Shown one piece after another: positions 28,986 to 39,259 of a DNA stretch of 64,000 nucleotides (its first letter is position 1; the number at the start of each line of letters is the position of its first letter). The translations under genes and the position numbers were made by a program. Source of the DNA: Burkholderia cepacia GG4 (GTDB lineage Bacteria; Pseudomonadota; Gammaproteobacteria; Burkholderiales; Burkholderiaceae); the NCBI RefSeq assembly GCF_000292915.1, contig NC_018514.1:1798001-1862000 (forward strand), given 5' to 3'. The notes beneath the pieces are model-generated. The model saw only the letters and a program-made list of their open reading frames with translations, made no database searches and had not been told where the DNA came from.

Positions 28986-29354
28986 TTACACTCTCCAGAG
29001 AATCTGCGCGGCGTAGCCCGCACATGCGAGCAGCCAGACGATGGTCAGCGATTGCAGCAGCAGGCGCACACCGACGGGCTTCACGTAGTCCATCCAGATG
29101 TCGCGCACGCCGACCCATGCGTGGTAGAAGAGGGAAAGCAGCGTCACGAAGGTCGCGAGCTTCATCCATTGCGCGGAGAAGATCGACGCCCAGCCTTCGT
29201 ACGAGAAGTCATGCGCGCCGAAGAACAGGACGAGCAGAATGACCGTGTAGACCGCCATGATCGTGGCGGTGACGCGCTGCGCGAGCCAGTCGCGCAGGCC
29301 GTAGTGAGCGCCGACGACGAGACGCTTCGAGCCGATTCGGTTATTGGCTGCCAT
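28986..29354 (-). CDS. sdhD: Succinate dehydrogenase membrane anchor subunit D
   Basis: Small hydrophobic anchor of 122 residues with three predicted helices. SLFYHAWVGVRDIWMDYVKP contains the conserved heme/quinone-site histidine and Arg-Asp pattern of SdhD. It lies between sdhC (4 bases away) and sdhA (3 bases away). Confidence 0.94.
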   Translation of the reverse strand: MAANNRIGSKRLVVGAHYGLRDWLAQRVTATIMAVYTVILLVLFFGAHDFSYEGWASIFSAQWMKLATFVTLLSLFYHAWVGVRDIWMDYVKPVGVRLLLQSLTIVWLLACAGYAAQILWRV

Positions 29355-29358
29355 TTTC

Positions 29359-29775
29359 TTAGAATGCTCCGAACAGTTTGAGTGCCATGGCGATCGTCAG
29401 GGCGATCGAGACGACAAAGACGACGACTGCCGTCCGCTTGCCGCCTTCCTTCGTGACGGCGTCGTGGTTGACGTCCATCAGCAGGTGGCGAATGCCGGCG
29501 CAGAAATGGTGGAGGAACGCCCAGGACAACGCGAGGACGATCAGCTTGACGATGATGTTGGAGAGGAAAGCCTTGAAGACTTCGAAGCTGAGCTCGGAGG
29601 TGAGGCTCTGATCGAAGAGGAACAGCACGAACGGCAGGAACAGGAACAGCAGCGCGCCGCTGATTCGATGGAGAATCGACAATATCGCCGCCAGCGGCAT
29701 GCGATATTTCATCGTGATATCGCCGAATCCGATGTTCCGGTATTCCGGCCTCGGCTTTCTTACTGCGTCAGTCAT
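29359..29775 (-). CDS. sdhC: Succinate dehydrogenase cytochrome b556 subunit
   Basis: First gene of the operon, 138 residues with three transmembrane helices. MPLAAILSILHRISGALLFL carries the family HRxSG motif, and HHFCAGIRHLLMDVNHD the heme-ligand histidine and quinone-site residues. The 170-base upstream region separates it from a GntR-type gene on the same strand. AT-rich stretches there (GATATAAAAAGG, GCTAAAATTGCGG) probably hold the operon promoter, but no convincing -35 was found. Confidence 0.96.
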   Translation of the reverse strand: MTDAVRKPRPEYRNIGFGDITMKYRMPLAAILSILHRISGALLFLFLPFVLFLFDQSLTSELSFEVFKAFLSNIIVKLIVLALSWAFLHHFCAGIRHLLMDVNHDAVTKEGGKRTAVVVFVVSIALTIAMALKLFGAF

Positions 29776-29945
29776 GCTAGACCCCTACTATGTTGTCACA
29801 CTAATCCGCAATTTTAGCGCCTTTTTATATCGCGCTGCAGCGAAAGTCTGCTCTGGATCGTTACGCGAACGAGAATAAAGGCGGCCCGAAACGTGCTACG
29901 CGAGCGTGGAAAACGCGCATGCACGCTGCTTGTGCCGATACGTCG

Positions 29946-30761
29946 TCAGCTCAAGTCATTCTGATAGTAATACCCGGTTGTGACATACCAGCCGCGCCGC
30001 ACTTCCACAGGCCGGTCTCCGTATGTATAGGACACGCGCTCGACCGACAGCAATGGAAATCCTGCCGGCACGTGCAGCAGGTCGGCCACCGCCGGCTCCG
30101 CCGCCACCGCGCGAATCTTTTCCGTCGCGCGGATCATCCGCGTGCCGAACTCCGTCTCGAACATCGCGTAGAGCGGCCCCTTGTACTCGCTCAGCCGCTC
30201 GAACGTAAGGCCGCGGAACATCGCGCCCGGCAGCCAGATCTCGTCGAGCACCGTCACCTCCTTCTCGAACTCCAGCAGGCGACGCACCTGCACGACCGGA
30301 TCGGCCGGCTTCAGGTCGAGCTGCCGCGCGATCTCGGCCGGCGCGCGCAGGCGCCGGCATTCGAGCAGGCGGCTCACGTGCGGGTGCTCGGCACCGTCGT
30401 CGGCCAGAAGCCGCAGGAAGCGGAACTGCGCGCGATCCTCGTTGTGCGTTGCAACAAAAGTACCCTTGCCCTGCCGCCGGACCACGAGGTTTTCGGCGGC
30501 CAGCTCGTCGATCGCCTTGCGAACGGTGCCCTGGCTGACCTTGTAACGGGCCGCAAGCTCCACTTCGCTCGGAATGATCTCGCCCGGCTTCCATTCACCG
30601 GATTCGAGACTTTGCGTGATCAATGACTTGATCTGCTGGTATAACGGACTAAAGGTCGGCGACGGAGAAGCGACAGGCGTCGGCACGGAATCACCCGCGC
30701 CCGGCTGCCCTGGGCCGCCTGCGCCGTTCTGATTCGCGTTGTTCGCCTGGTTCGATGTCAT
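29946..30761 (-). CDS. GntR-family (HutC subfamily) transcriptional regulator
   Basis: Regulator of 271 residues when started at MTSNQANNANQNG. A Pro/Gly/Gln-rich lead of about 30 residues is followed by a GntR winged helix (about 42-105; IIPSEVELAARYKVSQGTVR as the HTH) and a UTRA ligand-binding domain (about 125-265, VWLP-like EIWLPGAMFRGL and the ending VEVRRGWYVTTGYYYQ). An alternative ATG lies three codons upstream. It is divergent from mdh, with a perfect palindrome in the shared promoter, and is followed on the same strand by the sdh operon, so it may tune TCA genes. The ligand is unknown. Confidence 0.9.
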   Translation of the reverse strand: MTSNQANNANQNGAGGPGQPGAGDSVPTPVASPSPTFSPLYQQIKSLITQSLESGEWKPGEIIPSEVELAARYKVSQGTVRKAIDELAAENLVVRRQGKGTFVATHNEDRAQFRFLRLLADDGAEHPHVSRLLECRRLRAPAEIARQLDLKPADPVVQVRRLLEFEKEVTVLDEIWLPGAMFRGLTFERLSEYKGPLYAMFETEFGTRMIRATEKIRAVAAEPAVADLLHVPAGFPLLSVERVSYTYGDRPVEVRRGWYVTTGYYYQNDLS

Positions 30762-30818
30762 GGCGCGCATTTCATCACAAACCGCGCTTTTCCGTCCACT
30801 CAAATTCCGCAAAACATC

Positions 30819-30834
30819 TGTCTTATATAAGACA
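30819..30834. promoter_or_regulatory. Perfect 16-bp palindrome, probable GntR-type operator
   Basis: TGTCTTATATAAGACA lies between the divergent GntR gene and mdh, ending 11 bases before the mdh -35. The GTnnnATATnnnAC-like layout fits sites of HutC-type GntR proteins. An AT-rich core in GC-rich DNA adds weight. Confidence 0.65.
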
Positions 30835-30845
30835 TATGATACCGT

Positions 30846-30874
30846 TTGACTTTGGGCCCGCCGGCTCCTACACT
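30846..30874 (+). promoter_or_regulatory. Sigma-70-type promoter for mdh
   Basis: TTGACT (30846-30851) and TACACT (30869-30874) are separated by exactly 17 bases. The predicted start leaves a leader of about 180 bases before mdh. A second -10-like TAGAAT is at 31007-31012. Confidence 0.6.
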
Positions 30875-31059
30875 CCGGGTCGAGCAAGGGTTCGCGGGTG
30901 CAAATACGCGTCCCCGGCTACGTGCCACGGCCGTCTCCAGGTTCACCGCGTCTGCCTTTCGCGAGTCCTCCGCCCTGCTTCAATGCAACGCTACGCGTAA
31001 CGCGCATAGAATGGCGTTTTGCCTAGCGTCCACCGCTTCACCCGTCCTGGAGATTTTCA

Positions 31060-32046
31060 ATGGCTAAGCCCGCAAAGCGCGTTGCCGTCACCGGCGCCGC
31101 AGGTCAAATCGCTTACTCCCTGCTGTTCCGCATCGCGAACGGCGACCTGCTCGGCAAGGACCAGCCGGTCATCCTGCAACTGCTCGACCTCCCGCAAGCC
31201 CAAGCCGCCGTCAAAGGCGTCGTGATGGAACTCGACGATTGCGCGTTCCCGCTGCTCGCGGGCGTCGTGATCACCGACGATCCGAAGGTTGCATTCAAGG
31301 ATGCAGACGTCGCGCTGCTGGTCGGTGCACGTCCGCGCTCGAAGGGCATGGAGCGCAAGGACCTGCTGTCGGCGAACGCCGAGATCTTCACGGTCCAGGG
31401 CGCTGCGCTGAACGAAGTCGCGAGCCGCGACGTCAAGGTGCTGGTCGTCGGCAACCCGGCGAACACGAACGCGTACATCGCGATGAAGTCGGCGCCGGAC
31501 CTGCCGAAGAAGAACTTCACGGCCATGCTGCGCCTCGACCACAACCGCGCGCTGTCGCAGCTCGCGGCCAAGTCGGGCAAGCCGGTCGCATCGATCGAGA
31601 AGCTCGCCGTGTGGGGCAACCACTCGCCGACGATGTACCCCGACTTCCGTTTCGCGACCGTCGAAGGCGAATCGCTGCTGAAGCTGATCAACGACGACGT
31701 GTGGAACCGCGACACGTTCATCCCGACCGTCGGCAAGCGCGGCGCGGCGATCATCGAAGCGCGCGGCCTGTCGTCGGCAGCGTCGGCAGCCAACGCGGCG
31801 ATCGACCACGTGCGTGACTGGGTCCTCGGCACGAACGGCAAGTGGGTCACGATGGGCATCCCGTCGGACGGCTCGTACGGCATCCCCGAAGACATCATCT
31901 ACGGCGTGCCGGTCGTGTGCGAAAACGGCGAGTACAAGCGCATCGAAGGCCTGGAAATCGACGCGTTCTCGCGCGAGAAGATGGACGGCACGCTGGCCGA
32001 GCTGCTCGAAGAGCGCGATGGCGTCGCCCACCTGCTGAAGAACTAA
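31060..32046 (+). CDS. mdh: Malate dehydrogenase
   Basis: NAD-dependent malate/oxaloacetate interconversion, 328 residues, of the LDH-like cytosolic-type MDH group. The Rossmann motif is [20 protein letters not shown]. The active-site loop ([15 protein letters not shown]) contains the mobile-loop arginine, and the catalytic His lies in [16 protein letters not shown] (about 190). It has a strong promoter and a probable GntR operator upstream. It starts the plus-strand half of a divergent TCA cluster. Confidence 0.98.
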
Positions 32047-32060
32047 GCAGCAAATCGCGT

Positions 32061-32088
32061 GACCGTGCCGCCCCCGGGCGGCACGGTC
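32061..32088 (+). terminator. Strong hairpin after mdh, no T tract
   Basis: A perfect 12-13 bp GC-rich stem (32061-32073 with 32076-32088) begins 15 bases after the mdh stop. No T run follows on either strand, so it may stabilise the mdh message or give partial termination before the CitE-like gene. Confidence 0.5.
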
Positions 32089-32237
32089 AAGGCACAGGCG
32101 GCGGGGCCGGCATGCAGCCGGCGCCGCCGCCCGATCCGATCCGCGCACGTTTTGCCGCCACAGGCGCCCCGCGCCGGCCCAGAACGCGCCCGAATCCGAT
32201 TTTCTCCACGTTGATCCGCCTCCTTGACGTAGAAGAG

Positions 32238-33242
32238 ATGTCCGCGCTCACTCCTGCACAAGTGCTGTACGACGGGGCGTCCCCGCCCGCGATCCTGCCC
32301 TGCTGCGATCACTACGCGGGCAGCGAGAAGCTGATCCGCAAGTCGCTCGCGCTCCAGGCCGAACTCGGCCCCGTATTCGACATCACGCTCGACTGCGAGG
32401 ACGGCGCGGCCATCGGCCAGGAAGCGGCGCACGCGCAGCTCGTCGCCGAGTTCCTCGGCAGCGCCGAGAACCGCTTCGGGCGGGTCGGCGTCCGCATCCA
32501 CGACTTTTCCCATCCCCACTGGCGCGACGACGTGCGCATCGTGCTGCGCGCCGCGCGCGCGCCGGCCTACCTGACGCTGCCGAAGGTCGCGAGCGCCGCC
32601 GACGCGGCCGAGATGGTCGCGTTCATCGAAGGCACCCGCCGCGAGCTCGGCCTCGCGCAGCCGATCCCGGTCGACGTGCTGGTCGAGACGCACGGCGCGC
32701 TCGCGCAGGCGGCCGCCCTCGCCGCGCTGCCGCTGGTCGGGACGCTGAGCTTCGGGCTGATGGACTTCGTATCCGCGCATCACGGCGCCATTCCCGATGC
32801 AGCGATGCGCTCGCCGGGCCAGTTCGACCACCCGCTGGCGCGCCGCGCGAAGCTGGAAATCGCCGCGGCGTGCCACGCGCACGGCAAGACGCCGTCGCAC
32901 AACGTGACGACCGAAGTGCGCGACATGGGCGTCGTCGCCGGCGACGCGCGCCGCGCGCGCGACGAGTTCGCGTTCACGCGGATGTGGAGCATCCACCCCG
33001 CGCAGATCCGCCCGATCGTCGACGCATTCGCGCCGCGCACCGACGAGGTTGCGCTGGCCGCCGAGATCCTGCTGGCCGCGCAGGCCGCCGACTGGGGCCC
33101 GACGCGCCACGGCGATACGCTGCACGACCGTGCGAGCTACCGCTATTACTGGTCGGTGCTGCGCCGCGCGCGGGCGACCGGCCAGCCGGTGCCGGCCGAG
33201 GCCGCGCCGCTGTTCGGCCCGGCCGCCGGAGACGCGCAGTGA
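32238..33242 (+). CDS. CitE-like HpcH/HpaI-family lyase
   Basis: TIM-barrel carbon-carbon lyase of the citrate lyase beta/malyl-CoA lyase group, 334 residues from MSALTPAQVLYDGASPPAIL, with AGAAGAG as ribosome site. DITLDCEDGAAIGQEA carries the metal-binding acidic pair, PAYLTLPKVASAADA and PVDVLVETHGAL the substrate strands, and FGLMDFVSAHHGAI the second metal ligand region. No citrate lyase alpha or gamma genes are nearby, so it is not a citrate lyase subunit. A malyl-CoA lyase or thioesterase-like role is plausible next to mdh. The open frame extends upstream without support. Confidence 0.8.
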   Translation: MSALTPAQVLYDGASPPAILPCCDHYAGSEKLIRKSLALQAELGPVFDITLDCEDGAAIGQEAAHAQLVAEFLGSAENRFGRVGVRIHDFSHPHWRDDVRIVLRAARAPAYLTLPKVASAADAAEMVAFIEGTRRELGLAQPIPVDVLVETHGALAQAAALAALPLVGTLSFGLMDFVSAHHGAIPDAAMRSPGQFDHPLARRAKLEIAAACHAHGKTPSHNVTTEVRDMGVVAGDARRARDEFAFTRMWSIHPAQIRPIVDAFAPRTDEVALAAEILLAAQAADWGPTRHGDTLHDRASYRYYWSVLRRARATGQPVPAEAAPLFGPAAGDAQ

Positions 33243-33465
33243 GCGCGCGCCGACACACGCATTTCATCGAATTCCGGGAGCGCAAACCCGCGATAGGTTT
33301 GCGAAACGACAAAAAACGTAACGGAGCCTGAAAACCTGAAATATGCGCGTCCAAATAGGTGAAAATAGCGGCCGCTGCGCGCTTCCGGGGCGCGTGCAGT
33401 TTCAAACCGGCCAGCAGCTTCGGCTGCCGGCCCTTGTCAACTGATTTTCGAAAGGTTCTGACTCC

Positions 33466-33975
33466 ATGAAGAAACTCCTGATCGCTACCGCCATCGGCGC
33501 GTTGTCCGCCACGATGCTGGTGTCGGCACCGAGCGCGTTTGCCCAGGATACGGCGACGACTGCGAAGAAGACGGCCAAGCGCCCGGCGCCGGCCAAGCGC
33601 ATCATTCCGCGCAGCAAGAAGGCACAGGCACGTGCCGCGGCCAAGGTCGATCCGGTGCCGGACGGCGCAGTCAAGTGGGCGTGCAAGGACGGCCTGTCGT
33701 TCGACCTCGCCGGCGACATGAAGCGCGACCAGCTGGTCACGGTTCACTGGGCGAAGAAGAACTACAAGCTGCCGCGCCAGGCCACGACGACGGGCGCCGA
33801 CACGTTCTACGATCCGGCCAACGGCTTCAAGCTGGTCGTCATCCCGAGCAAGGCGATGCTGTTCAGCGATGCGAACGGCGGCGAACGTCTCGCCGACGAG
33901 TGCGTGACGCCGGAAATGGCGCAAGGCGGCGCAGCGCCGACGCAATCGAACGAGCTGAAGCCGGTAACGAACTAA
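33466..33975 (+). CDS. Exported protein of unknown function
   Basis: Protein of 169 residues with a clear signal peptide, [18 protein letters not shown], ending in SAFA-QD about residue 27. A basic low-complexity part ([19 protein letters not shown]) is followed by a compact domain with two or three Cys ([25 protein letters not shown]) and [11 protein letters not shown] do not recognise the family. The N-terminal Cys pair and secretion suggest a periplasmic protein with a disulfide. It lies 22 bases before prpD but has its own 220-base upstream region. Confidence 0.8.
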   Translation: MKKLLIATAIGALSATMLVSAPSAFAQDTATTAKKTAKRPAPAKRIIPRSKKAQARAAAKVDPVPDGAVKWACKDGLSFDLAGDMKRDQLVTVHWAKKNYKLPRQATTTGADTFYDPANGFKLVVIPSKAMLFSDANGGERLADECVTPEMAQGGAAPTQSNELKPVTN

Positions 33976-33997
33976 GCGCGTTCTCCCAGGCCCCTCG

Positions 33998-35449
33998 ATG
34001 TCCGCCCCGGTCTCCAACGTCCGCCCCGCTCCGGATACGGTGCTCGTCGATATCGTCGACTACGTGCTGAACCCCGGCATCGACAGCGCGCTCGCGCTGG
34101 AGACGGCGCGTCATTGCCTGATCGACACGCTCGGATGTGGGCTCGAGGCGCTGTCCTACCCTGCCTGCACCAAGCTGCTCGGCCCCGTCGTGCCCGGCAC
34201 GATCGTGCCGAACGGCGCGAAGGTGCCCGGCACGTCCTTCCAGCTCGATCCCGTCCAGGCCGCTTTCGACATTGGCGCGATGATCCGCTGGCTGGACTTC
34301 AACGACACCTGGCTCGCCGCCGAATGGGGTCATCCGTCCGACAACCTCGGCGGGATCCTGGCGACGGCCGACTGGCTGTCCCGCACGGCCGTCGCGGCCG
34401 GCAGGAAGCCGCTTGCCATGCGCGACGTGCTCGTCGCGATGATCCAGGCCCACGAGATCCAGGGCTGTCTCGCACTCGAAAATTCGTTCAACGCGGTCGG
34501 GCTCGACCACGTGCTGCTCGTGAAGGTCGCCTCGACGGCCGTCGTCGGCCGCCTGCTGGGGCTCACACGCGACGAGCTGATCAACGCGGTGTCCAACGCG
34601 TTCGTCGACGGCCAGGCGCTGCGCACCTACCGCCACGCGCCGAACACCGGTTCGCGCAAGTCGTGGGCGGCCGGCGACGCGACGTCCCGCGCGGTGCGCC
34701 TCGCGCTGATCGCGAAAACCGGCGAGATGGGCTACCCGTCGGCGCTCACCGCGAAAACCTGGGGTTTCTACGACGTGCTGTTCGACGGGCAGCCGTTCCG
34801 CTTCCAGCGCCCGTACGGCACGTACGTGATGGAGAACGTGCTGTTCAAGATTTCGTTCCCCGCCGAATTCCATGCGCAGACGGCCGCCGAGGCCGCACTG
34901 CAGCTGCACGCGCAGCTCGCCGCGGCGGGCCGCACCACCGACGAGATCAGCCGGATCACGATCCGCACGCATGCGGCCGCGATCCGCATCATCGACAAGC
35001 AGGGCCCGCTCGCCAATCCGGCCGACCGCGACCACTGCATAAAGTACATGGTCGCCGTGCCGCTGCTGTTCGGCCGGCTGACCGCGGCCGACTATGAAGA
35101 TTCGGTCGCCGCCGATCCCCGCATCGACGCGCTGCGCGCGAAAACCGTGTGCGTCGAGGATCCGCAGTTCACGAAGGATTACCATGACCCGGCCAAACGA
35201 TCGATCGCGAATGCGCTGACGATCGAATTCGCGGACGGATCGAAGCTTGCCGAAGTAGCGGTCGAATACCCGATCGGCCATCAGCGACGCCGTGCGGACG
35301 GCATCCCGCTCCTGGTCGGGAAGTTCCGGACCAACCTTGCCCGCCGCTTCCCGGCAAAGCAGCAACAAGCGATTCTCGACGTGTCGCTGGACCAGGCAAA
35401 GCTCGAAGCGATGCCGGTCGATGAGTACGTCGACTTGTATGTGATATAG
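33998..35449 (+). CDS. prpD: 2-methylcitrate dehydratase (MmgE/PrpD family)
   Basis: Dehydrates 2-methylcitrate in propionate oxidation; 483 residues, the same as the E. coli enzyme. Family blocks are [40 protein letters not shown] with the conserved Asp/Asn/His cluster (about 95-115), and [20 protein letters not shown]. The acnA gene starts 52 bases later, so the dehydratase and an aconitase are paired although prpB and prpC are absent from the window. A broader MmgE/PrpD substrate (for example cis-aconitate) is possible. Confidence 0.87.
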   Translation: MSAPVSNVRPAPDTVLVDIVDYVLNPGIDSALALETARHCLIDTLGCGLEALSYPACTKLLGPVVPGTIVPNGAKVPGTSFQLDPVQAAFDIGAMIRWLDFNDTWLAAEWGHPSDNLGGILATADWLSRTAVAAGRKPLAMRDVLVAMIQAHEIQGCLALENSFNAVGLDHVLLVKVASTAVVGRLLGLTRDELINAVSNAFVDGQALRTYRHAPNTGSRKSWAAGDATSRAVRLALIAKTGEMGYPSALTAKTWGFYDVLFDGQPFRFQRPYGTYVMENVLFKISFPAEFHAQTAAEAALQLHAQLAAAGRTTDEISRITIRTHAAAIRIIDKQGPLANPADRDHCIKYMVAVPLLFGRLTAADYEDSVAADPRIDALRAKTVCVEDPQFTKDYHDPAKRSIANALTIEFADGSKLAEVAVEYPIGHQRRRADGIPLLVGKFRTNLARRFPAKQQQAILDVSLDQAKLEAMPVDEYVDLYVI

Positions 35450-35501
35450 CCGTCATCTACAGGACTCTTTGTTTCCTAGCCTTAAACCCAGGAAAATCAC
35501 C

Positions 35502-38222
35502 ATGGCCCACAATCTCCACAAGACCCTCAAGGAATTCGACAGCGGTTCCGGCAAAGGCAAGTTCTACTCGCTGCCGCAGCTCGGCAAGGAACTGAAGACG
35601 AAGATCGAGCGCCTGCCGGTGTCGATCCGTATCGTGCTCGAGTCCGTGCTGCGCAACTACGACGGCAAGAAGATCACCGAAGAACACATCGAGCAGCTCG
35701 CGAACTGGAAGCCGACCGCGAAGCGCGTCGACGAGATTCCGTTCGTGGTGTCGCGCGTCGTGCTGCAGGACTTCACGGGTGTGCCGCTGCTCGCCGACAT
35801 CGCGGCCATGCGCGGCGTCGCGGAGCGTTCGGGCAAGAACCCGAAGAAGATCGAACCGCTGGTCCCGGTCGATCTCGTCGTCGACCACTCGGTCCAGATC
35901 GACTACTTCCGCCAGAAGGACGCGCTCGACCTGAACATGAAACTGGAATTCCAGCGCAACAACGAGCGCTACCAGTTCATGAAGTGGGGCATGCAGGCAT
36001 TCGACACGTTCAAGGTCGTGCCGCCGGGCGTGGGCATCGTCCACCAGGTGAACCTCGAGTATCTCGCGCGCGGTGTCCACCACAAGAAGGCGGACGGCGG
36101 CGACACCGTGTACTACCCGGACACCCTGGTCGGCACGGACAGCCACACGACGATGATCAACGGCATCGGCGTGGTCGGCTGGGGCGTGGGCGGCATCGAG
36201 GCTGAAGCCGGCATGCTCGGCCAGCCGGTGTACTTCCTGACGCCGGACGTCGTCGGCGTCGAGCTGAAGGGCAAGCTGCGCGAAGGCGTGACGGCCACCG
36301 ACCTGGTGCTGACGATCACCGAAATGCTGCGCAAGGAAAAGGTCGTCGGCAAGTTCGTCGAGTTCTTCGGCGCAGGCACGAAGTCGCTGTCGCTGCCGGA
36401 CCGCGCGACGATCGGCAACATGGCGCCGGAATACGGCGCGACGATGGGCTTCTTCCCGGTCGACGAAAAGACCATCGACTACTTCGAAGGCACGGGCCGC
36501 ACGAAGGCGGAGATCGCCGCATTCGAGAACTACTTCAAGGCACAGAAGCTGTTCGGCATTCCGAAGGCCGGCGACATCGACTACACGAAGACGGTGACGC
36601 TCGACCTGGCAACGGTCGCCCCGTCGCTGGCCGGCCCGAAGCGCCCGCAGGACCGCATCGAGATCGGCAACGTCAAGTCGACGTTCACCGACCTGTTCTC
36701 GAAGCCGGTCGCGGAAAACGGCTTCGCGAAGAAGGCTGAAGACCTGGGCACGCAGTACACGACGAGCAACGACGTCGACGTGAAGAACGGCGACGTGCTG
36801 ATCGCCGCGATCACGTCGTGCACGAACACGTCGAACCCGAGCGTGCTGCTGGCTGCCGGCCTGCTCGCGAAGAAGGCGGTCGAGGCCGGCCTCACGGTCG
36901 ACCCGAAGATCAAGACCTCGCTCGCGCCGGGATCGCGCATCGTCACCGAGTACCTGACGAAGACGGGCCTGCTGCCCTACCTGTCGAAGCTCGGCTTCGA
37001 ACTCGCGGCGTACGGCTGCACGACCTGTATCGGCAACGCAGGCGACCTGACGCCGGAACTGAACGAAGCGATCACGAAGAACGACATCGTCGCGGCAGCC
37101 GTGCTGTCGGGCAACCGTAACTTCGAAGCGCGTATCCACCCGAACATCCGCGCGAACTTCCTCGCGTCGCCGCCGCTCGTCGTCGCATACGCGATCGCCG
37201 GCAACATCACGCGCGACCTGATGACCGAGCCGGTCGGCCAGGGCAAGGGCGGCCGCGACATCTACCTCGGCGACATCTGGCCGACGAGCGAAGAAATCCA
37301 CGCACTGCTCAAGTTCGCGCTGGACCCGAAGAAGTTCGAGGAAAACTACGCGAAACTGACCAAGAAGGGCGACCTCTGGAGCAAGATCGAGGGCGAAACG
37401 GGCGAGGTCTACGACTGGCCGAAGTCGACCTACATCGCGGAGCCGCCGTTCTTCGGCAACGACTTCTCGATGGAACCGGCTGCGTCGATCCCGACCGTCA
37501 AGGGCGCGCGCGCACTGGGCATCTTCGGTGACTCGGTCACGACCGACCACATCAGCCCGGCAGGCTCGATCAAGGAAGACTCGCCGGCAGGCAAGTGGCT
37601 GAAGGAAAACGGCGTGCAGAAGGCCGACTTCAACAGCTACGGCTCGCGCCGCGGCAACCACGACGTGATGATGCGCGGCACGTTCGCGAACGTCCGGATC
37701 AAGAACCTGATGATCCCGGCGAAGGCAGACGGCACACGCGTCGAAGGCGGCCTGACGATTCACCAGCCGAGCGGCGAACAGCAGTCGATTTACGACGCGG
37801 CCATGCAGTACGTTGCAGCCGACACGCCGACCGTCGTGTTCGCGGGCGAAGAGTACGGCACGGGCTCGTCGCGCGACTGGGCCGCGAAGGGCACGCAGCT
37901 GCTCGGCGTGAAGGCCGTGATCGCACGCAGCTTCGAGCGGATCCATCGCTCGAACCTGGTCGGCATGGGCGTGCTGCCGCTGCAGTTCAAGGGCGCGGAC
38001 AGCATTCAGTCGCTCGGCATCACCGGCGAAGAGACCTACGACATCGAAGGCCTCGGCGACGACTTCAAGCCGCAGCAGGACGTCACGCTCGTGATCAACC
38101 GCAAGAACGGCGAAACGCAACGCGTGCCGGTGCTGCTGCGTATCGATACGCCGATCGAAGTCGACTACTACAAGCACGGCGGTATCCTGCCGTTCGTGCT
38201 GCGCTCGCTGCTCGCAGCGTAA
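35502..38222 (+). CDS. acnA: Aconitate hydratase A
   Basis: Citrate/isocitrate isomerase, monomeric [4Fe-4S] enzyme of 906 residues from [19 protein letters not shown], with AGGAAAA upstream. The cluster cysteines are in [16 protein letters not shown] (about 440) and [12 protein letters not shown] (about 506). Other family blocks are [31 protein letters not shown] and [14 protein letters not shown] (swivel domain). It may also act on 2-methyl-cis-aconitate together with PrpD. Two hairpins, the second with a long T run, follow. Confidence 0.97.
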   Translation: MAHNLHKTLKEFDSGSGKGKFYSLPQLGKELKTKIERLPVSIRIVLESVLRNYDGKKITEEHIEQLANWKPTAKRVDEIPFVVSRVVLQDFTGVPLLADIAAMRGVAERSGKNPKKIEPLVPVDLVVDHSVQIDYFRQKDALDLNMKLEFQRNNERYQFMKWGMQAFDTFKVVPPGVGIVHQVNLEYLARGVHHKKADGGDTVYYPDTLVGTDSHTTMINGIGVVGWGVGGIEAEAGMLGQPVYFLTPDVVGVELKGKLREGVTATDLVLTITEMLRKEKVVGKFVEFFGAGTKSLSLPDRATIGNMAPEYGATMGFFPVDEKTIDYFEGTGRTKAEIAAFENYFKAQKLFGIPKAGDIDYTKTVTLDLATVAPSLAGPKRPQDRIEIGNVKSTFTDLFSKPVAENGFAKKAEDLGTQYTTSNDVDVKNGDVLIAAITSCTNTSNPSVLLAAGLLAKKAVEAGLTVDPKIKTSLAPGSRIVTEYLTKTGLLPYLSKLGFELAAYGCTTCIGNAGDLTPELNEAITKNDIVAAAVLSGNRNFEARIHPNIRANFLASPPLVVAYAIAGNITRDLMTEPVGQGKGGRDIYLGDIWPTSEEIHALLKFALDPKKFEENYAKLTKKGDLWSKIEGETGEVYDWPKSTYIAEPPFFGNDFSMEPAASIPTVKGARALGIFGDSVTTDHISPAGSIKEDSPAGKWLKENGVQKADFNSYGSRRGNHDVMMRGTFANVRIKNLMIPAKADGTRVEGGLTIHQPSGEQQSIYDAAMQYVAADTPTVVFAGEEYGTGSSRDWAAKGTQLLGVKAVIARSFERIHRSNLVGMGVLPLQFKGADSIQSLGITGEETYDIEGLGDDFKPQQDVTLVINRKNGETQRVPVLLRIDTPIEVDYYKHGGILPFVLRSLLAA

Positions 38223-38242
38223 GCGTCCTGCTTTTGCAGGTG

Positions 38243-38308
38243 CCGCAGCCGCCTCGCGGCGGTTGCGGCCGATTTGGATGCCCGACCTCGTGTCGGGCTT
38301 TTTTTTGG
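38243..38308 (+). terminator. Tandem hairpins and intrinsic terminator after acnA
   Basis: A 12-bp stem (38243-38254 with 38259-38270) is followed by GCCCGAC/GTCGGGC (38281-38287 with 38293-38299) and TTTTTTTTT. The second hairpin is a textbook terminator for acnA. Confidence 0.95.
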
Positions 38309-38390
38309 TTCATCGCGGGTGTCGTAGCGCCGATCGCACGGCGGCGCCCCGCTTTCGCGGGACGTCACCCGCCGGCATCCGGCTCGCGCG

Positions 38391-38831
38391 TCACGCCGCC
38401 TTGCTACTTCGCGCCTTCGCGCCCGCGCCGGAACCTGATCGCGCGTTCTTCTTCAAATGCGTGCGGTTGTATTCGATCGCCGCGCGCACGAGGCGCTTCA
38501 ACGCCCGCTTGTCGATCCGGTCGCCCTCGAAGAAATCGATCGCACGCCGCGCGTTGCCATTGAGACCGTCGTTGAACAACTGGTCGGGATCGGGCAGCTT
38601 CGCGCCGTGCATGAAGGTCAACTTCACCTTGCCCTTGTGCGCGTTCGCGACCGCGATCATCCCGTCGCACGACCACACGGGGCTGCCCATCCATTTCCAT
38701 TCCTCGACGATGCCGTCTTCAGCGGCGAGGATCGTCTCGCGCAGTTCCGCGAATGTCTTGCCGCGCCAGTCGGCGATCCCCGCGATCAGCGCGTCGATGC
38801 GGGCCGACGGTTCCAGGTCCGATGCGCTCAT
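38391..38831 (-). CDS. DUF1801-domain protein
   Basis: Protein of 146 residues of the DUF1801 (YdhG-like) group. ILAAEDGIVEEWKWMGSPVW and AVANAHKGKVKLTFMHGAKLPD are typical, followed by a basic Ala/Gly-rich tail. The family is common next to SRPBCC and ArsR genes; the biochemical role is not known. The ATG overlaps the stop of the SRPBCC gene in an ATGA, so the two are coupled. It is convergent with acnA. Confidence 0.85.
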   Translation of the reverse strand: MSASDLEPSARIDALIAGIADWRGKTFAELRETILAAEDGIVEEWKWMGSPVWSCDGMIAVANAHKGKVKLTFMHGAKLPDPDQLFNDGLNGNARRAIDFFEGDRIDKRALKRLVRAAIEYNRTHLKKNARSGSGAGAKARSSKAA

Positions 38832-39259
38832 GCCCGGGCCTCCTGCTCTTCGTCGGGACGCGCCAGCACCCGTTCGAGCGACTCGAAGAACCGCGCCCAC
38901 CCGTGCTGCGCACCGCGGTACGCCTGCTCCTGATCGGTGCGGAAGCCGGCCTGCTCCATCCGCAGCAGCGTGCCACGCGGCGTCGGCGTGAGCGTCCACG
39001 TGACGACGCTTTCGAGGCCGCAGGCTGCCCACGTATAGGACAGCGCGCGCTGTGGCTCGATCGTCAGCACCGTGCAGTCGACCGCACCCCAGTCCGCGCG
39101 AAAGCTGAACGCGCGGCCCGCGACGGGTTCGAAATCGCTCTTCATCAGCCACGCCTCGATCAGGTGCGGTTGCGTGAGCGCGCGCCAGATCTTCTCCGGC
39201 GGATGCGACAGTTCCCGTTCGACGACGACGGTACGCGTTTCGGTGGTGGCCTGGTTCAT
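38828..39259 (-). CDS. SRPBCC (AHSA1/START-like) domain protein
   Basis: Small ligand-binding fold protein, 143 residues. VVERELSHPPEKIWRALTQP is the first helix-strand of the AHSA1-type SRPBCC family; W-rich strands and the closing helix (GWARFFESLERVLA) complete the domain. It is coupled on both sides: its start codon shares one base with the ArsR stop (TAATG) and its stop overlaps the DUF1801 start. ArsR-SRPBCC-DUF1801 is a recurrent operon; the signal molecule is unknown. Confidence 0.9.
   Translation of the reverse strand: MNQATTETRTVVVERELSHPPEKIWRALTQPHLIEAWLMKSDFEPVAGRAFSFRADWGAVDCTVLTIEPQRALSYTWAACGLESVVTWTLTPTPRGTLLRMEQAGFRTDQEQAYRGAQHGWARFFESLERVLARPDEEQEARA

Noticed and set aside
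35457..38177. 906-codon open frame on the minus strand
   Set aside because: Exact antisense of acnA; Arg/His/Asp-rich translation typical of GC-rich shadow frames; acnA has all cluster motifs.
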